Part shown: positions 12,995 through 14,717 of the stretch, piece by piece
Layout of the letters: each line of letters starts with the position of its first letter
How positions within the stretch are numbered: the stretch's first letter is position 1
Assembly (NCBI GenBank): GCA_029858845.1
Contig: JAOUEG010000021.1
Coordinates: forward strand, 1-14,717
DNA: 14,717 nucleotides
Direction of reading: 5' to 3'
Origin: Chloroflexota bacterium
Lineage (GTDB): Bacteria; Chloroflexota; Limnocylindria; Limnocylindrales; CSP1-4
The notes under the pieces: generated by a model
Databases searched by the model: none
Seen by the model: only the letters and a program-made list of their open reading frames with translations
What the model was told of the DNA's origin: nothing
Position numbers and translations under genes: made by a program

Positions 12995-14717
12995 GTGACC
13001 ACGACCACGAGCCAGGCGCTCGAACGCTTCTCCCCGGCCGTCCGCGATTGGTTCGGAGCGAGCTTCGAGGCTCCCACTGCGGCGCAGGCCGAGGGATGGG
13101 CGGCGATCAGCGCCGGCCGGCATACGTTGATCCACGCACCCACCGGAAGCGGCAAGACCCTGGCGGCCTTCCTGTGGTGCCTGGATCGCCTGGCACGCGA
13201 CCCGAGTCCCGTCCCGGATCGAACCGCGCCGGGGCACGTCCGGGTCCTCTACATCTCGCCGCTGAAGGCTCTGACCTACGACGTGGAACGGAACCTCCGG
13301 GCCCCCCTCACCGGCATCGGGCTGGCGGCTCGGCGCCTCGGTGGGGAGCCGCCGCGGATCACGGTCGCGAGCCGAACCGGCGACACGCCTTCCGAGGACC
13401 GGCGGGAGATCGCCCGGCGCCCCCCGGACATCCTGATCACGACGCCGGAGAGCCTCTACCTCCTCCTGACCAGCCAGGCCCGCGAGATCCTGCGCAGGGT
13501 CGAACACGTCATCGTCGACGAAGTCCACGCGGTCGCGGGCTCGAAGCGCGGATCCCATCTGGCCCTGAGCCTGGAGCGCCTCGAGCAGCTCAGGTCGCCC
13601 GGTGCCCCAACGATGCAGCGGATCGGGCTGAGCGCGACGCAACGACCACTCGAGGCCATCGGCCGCTTCCTCGCCGGGGTCGGTCCGGGGCGCGACGTGA
13701 CGCTCGTGGATGCCGGCACCCGCAAGGAGCTTGAGCTGGAGGTCGTCGTCCCCGTGGACGACATGGCGGCGATCGGGGAGCTGCTCCCCCCGGAGGACCA
13801 GCCTGGCGGCCCCGCCACCGCGCCCGACCTGCGGACCAGCATCTGGCCGGCCATCCACCCCCGCATCCTCGAACTGATCCAGAGCCATCGCAGCACCATC
13901 GTCTTCACCAACAGCCGCCGGCTCAGCGAGCGCCTGGCGCATCGACTGAACGAGCTCGCCGGCGAGGACCTCGTCCGTGCCCACCACGGCAGCATCGCGC
14001 GCGAGCAGCGCATCCAGATCGAGGAGGAGCTCAAGGCGGGCCGCCTGCCGGCGCTCGTGGCCACGTCCAGCCTGGAGCTGGGCATCGACATGGGTGCGGT
14101 CGACCTCGTGATCCAGGTGGAGAGCCCCACCTCCGTGGCGCGCGGGCTGCAGCGCGTCGGACGCGCCGGGCACCGGGTGGGAGCCCCGAGCAAGGGCGTG
14201 ATCTTCCCGAAATTCCGCGGCGACCTGCTGGAATGCGCGGTCGTCACACGGCGGATGCACGAGGGCTCGATCGAGGAAACCCGGATCCTGCGCAATCCGC
14301 TCGACGTCCTCGCGCAGCAGATCGTGGCGATGACCGTGATGGATCGCTGGATCGGGGACGACCTCTATCGGGCCATCACCCGCGCCGCGCCCTACGAGAC
14401 CCTCACGCGCGACGTGTTCGACGGCGTCCTCGGCATGCTTGCCGGGGCGTACCCGTCGGACGAATTCGCCGAGCTCAAGCCGCGGCTCGTCTGGGATCGC
14501 GTCACGGACACGGTCGAAGGGCGGCGGGACGCGCGGGTCGTGGCGGTCACGAGCGGCGGCACGATCCCGGATCGGGGCCTCTTCGGCGTGTTCATGACCG
14601 GCGAGGCGGGCACGCCTGGGCGTCGGGTGGGGGAGCTTGACGAGGAGATGGTCTACGAGCTGCGGGCCGGCATGCATGGCGACGTCATCGTCCTCGGGGC
14701 GAGCTCCTGGCGCGTGG
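12995..14717 (+). CDS. lhr: Lhr-type superfamily 2 DNA helicase, C-terminus off the right edge
   Basis: 574 residues are visible, without a stop. Lhr proteins are ATP-driven 3'-5' DNA translocases and helicases linked to DNA repair. All helicase motifs are present in order: PTAAQAEGW (Q-motif region, 27-35), Walker A HAPTGSGKT (47-55), ISPLKALTYDVERNL (87-101), TTPESLYLLLTS (149-160), the DEVH box (175-178), GLSATQ (211-216), IVFTNSRR (302-309), ATSSLELGIDMG (356-367) and QRVGRAGH (386-393). A winged-helix region starts after about residue 430 (NPLDVLAQQIVAM). The Lhr core is usually about 850-900 residues, so roughly two thirds is here; whether it is core-only or the longer form cannot be seen. 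GTG 12995 is the first start in frame and lies 9 bases after a TATACT box. It is divergent from doxX. Confidence 0.95.
   Translation, partial: MTTTTSQALERFSPAVRDWFGASFEAPTAAQAEGWAAISAGRHTLIHAPTGSGKTLAAFLWCLDRLARDPSPVPDRTAPGHVRVLYISPLKALTYDVERNLRAPLTGIGLAARRLGGEPPRITVASRTGDTPSEDRREIARRPPDILITTPESLYLLLTSQAREILRRVEHVIVDEVHAVAGSKRGSHLALSLERLEQLRSPGAPTMQRIGLSATQRPLEAIGRFLAGVGPGRDVTLVDAGTRKELELEVVVPVDDMAAIGELLPPEDQPGGPATAPDLRTSIWPAIHPRILELIQSHRSTIVFTNSRRLSERLAHRLNELAGEDLVRAHHGSIAREQRIQIEEELKAGRLPALVATSSLELGIDMGAVDLVIQVESPTSVARGLQRVGRAGHRVGAPSKGVIFPKFRGDLLECAVVTRRMHEGSIEETRILRNPLDVLAQQIVAMTVMDRWIGDDLYRAITRAAPYETLTRDVFDGVLGMLAGAYPSDEFAELKPRLVWDRVTDTVEGRRDARVVAVTSGGTIPDRGLFGVFMTGEAGTPGRRVGELDEEMVYELRAGMHGDVIVLGASSWRV

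Noticed and set aside
12782..14677. The minus-strand frame of doxX stays open for a further 632 codons opposite lhr
   Set aside because: It is antisense to a helicase with every motif intact. The composition is His/Arg/Asp-rich shadow, and a strong Shine-Dalgarno fixes doxX at 12781.

Overview
The window is uniformly very GC-rich DNA that is densely packed with genes on both strands. It has several four-base ATGA stop/start overlaps, and every intergenic gap is under about 220 bases. Gene content and protein style (a TatA with a Trp-Arg-Gly-Pro hinge, an AcuC-type deacetylase, a DUF6062-like Cys/His protein, DoxX, Lhr) suggest a high-GC free-living bacterium. A Chloroflexota lineage is my best guess and an actinobacterium is the main alternative. 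No rRNA or tRNA gene, insertion sequence, phage gene or CRISPR array was seen, so this looks like ordinary chromosome rather than an island.

Layout. (1) Bases 1-2679, minus strand: an operon of an FGGY sugar kinase followed by an iron-dependent polyol dehydrogenase of the glycerol-1-phosphate dehydrogenase (AraM/EgsA) type, which runs off the left edge. It has a near-consensus promoter with a perfect 8+4+8 palindrome at the likely start of transcription. (2) Bases 2749-4668, minus: a secreted protein with a caspase-like His/Cys pair, Ig-like regions and a Pro/Ala/Ser tail. (3) Bases 4825-8210, plus: a YyaL-type thioredoxin-fold protein translationally coupled to a NUDIX hydrolase fused to a metallo-beta-lactamase-fold domain that has lost several metal ligands. 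(4) Bases 8161-9441, minus: tatA, a small four-helix membrane protein and a TDG/MUG-type DNA glycosylase. The last of these overlaps the NUDIX-MBL gene tail to tail. (5) Bases 9480-11893, plus: an AcuC-type deacetylase fused to a GNAT acetyltransferase domain, coupled to a Cys/His (putative zinc) protein. (6) Bases 11894-12001: two stem-loops between convergent genes. (7) Bases 12002-12781, minus: a DoxX-family membrane protein. (8) Bases 12995-14717, plus: the N-terminal two-thirds or so of an Lhr-type helicase, cut by the right edge.

Working together. The kinase and dehydrogenase probably form a regulated polyol or sugar catabolic unit, or feed a glycerol-1-phosphate reaction. The HDAC-GNAT fusion puts a predicted lysine deacetylase and acetyltransferase on one chain, which recalls the acuA/acuC pair that controls acetyl-CoA synthetase in Bacillus; this is the most striking protein in the window. 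Four genes (the YyaL-like gene, tatA, the HDAC-GNAT gene and lhr) have a -10-like hexamer only 6-9 bases before the start codon and no Shine-Dalgarno sequence, which suggests leaderless mRNAs. doxX, by contrast, has a strong Shine-Dalgarno.

All functional assignments come from reading motifs by eye; no database search was possible.
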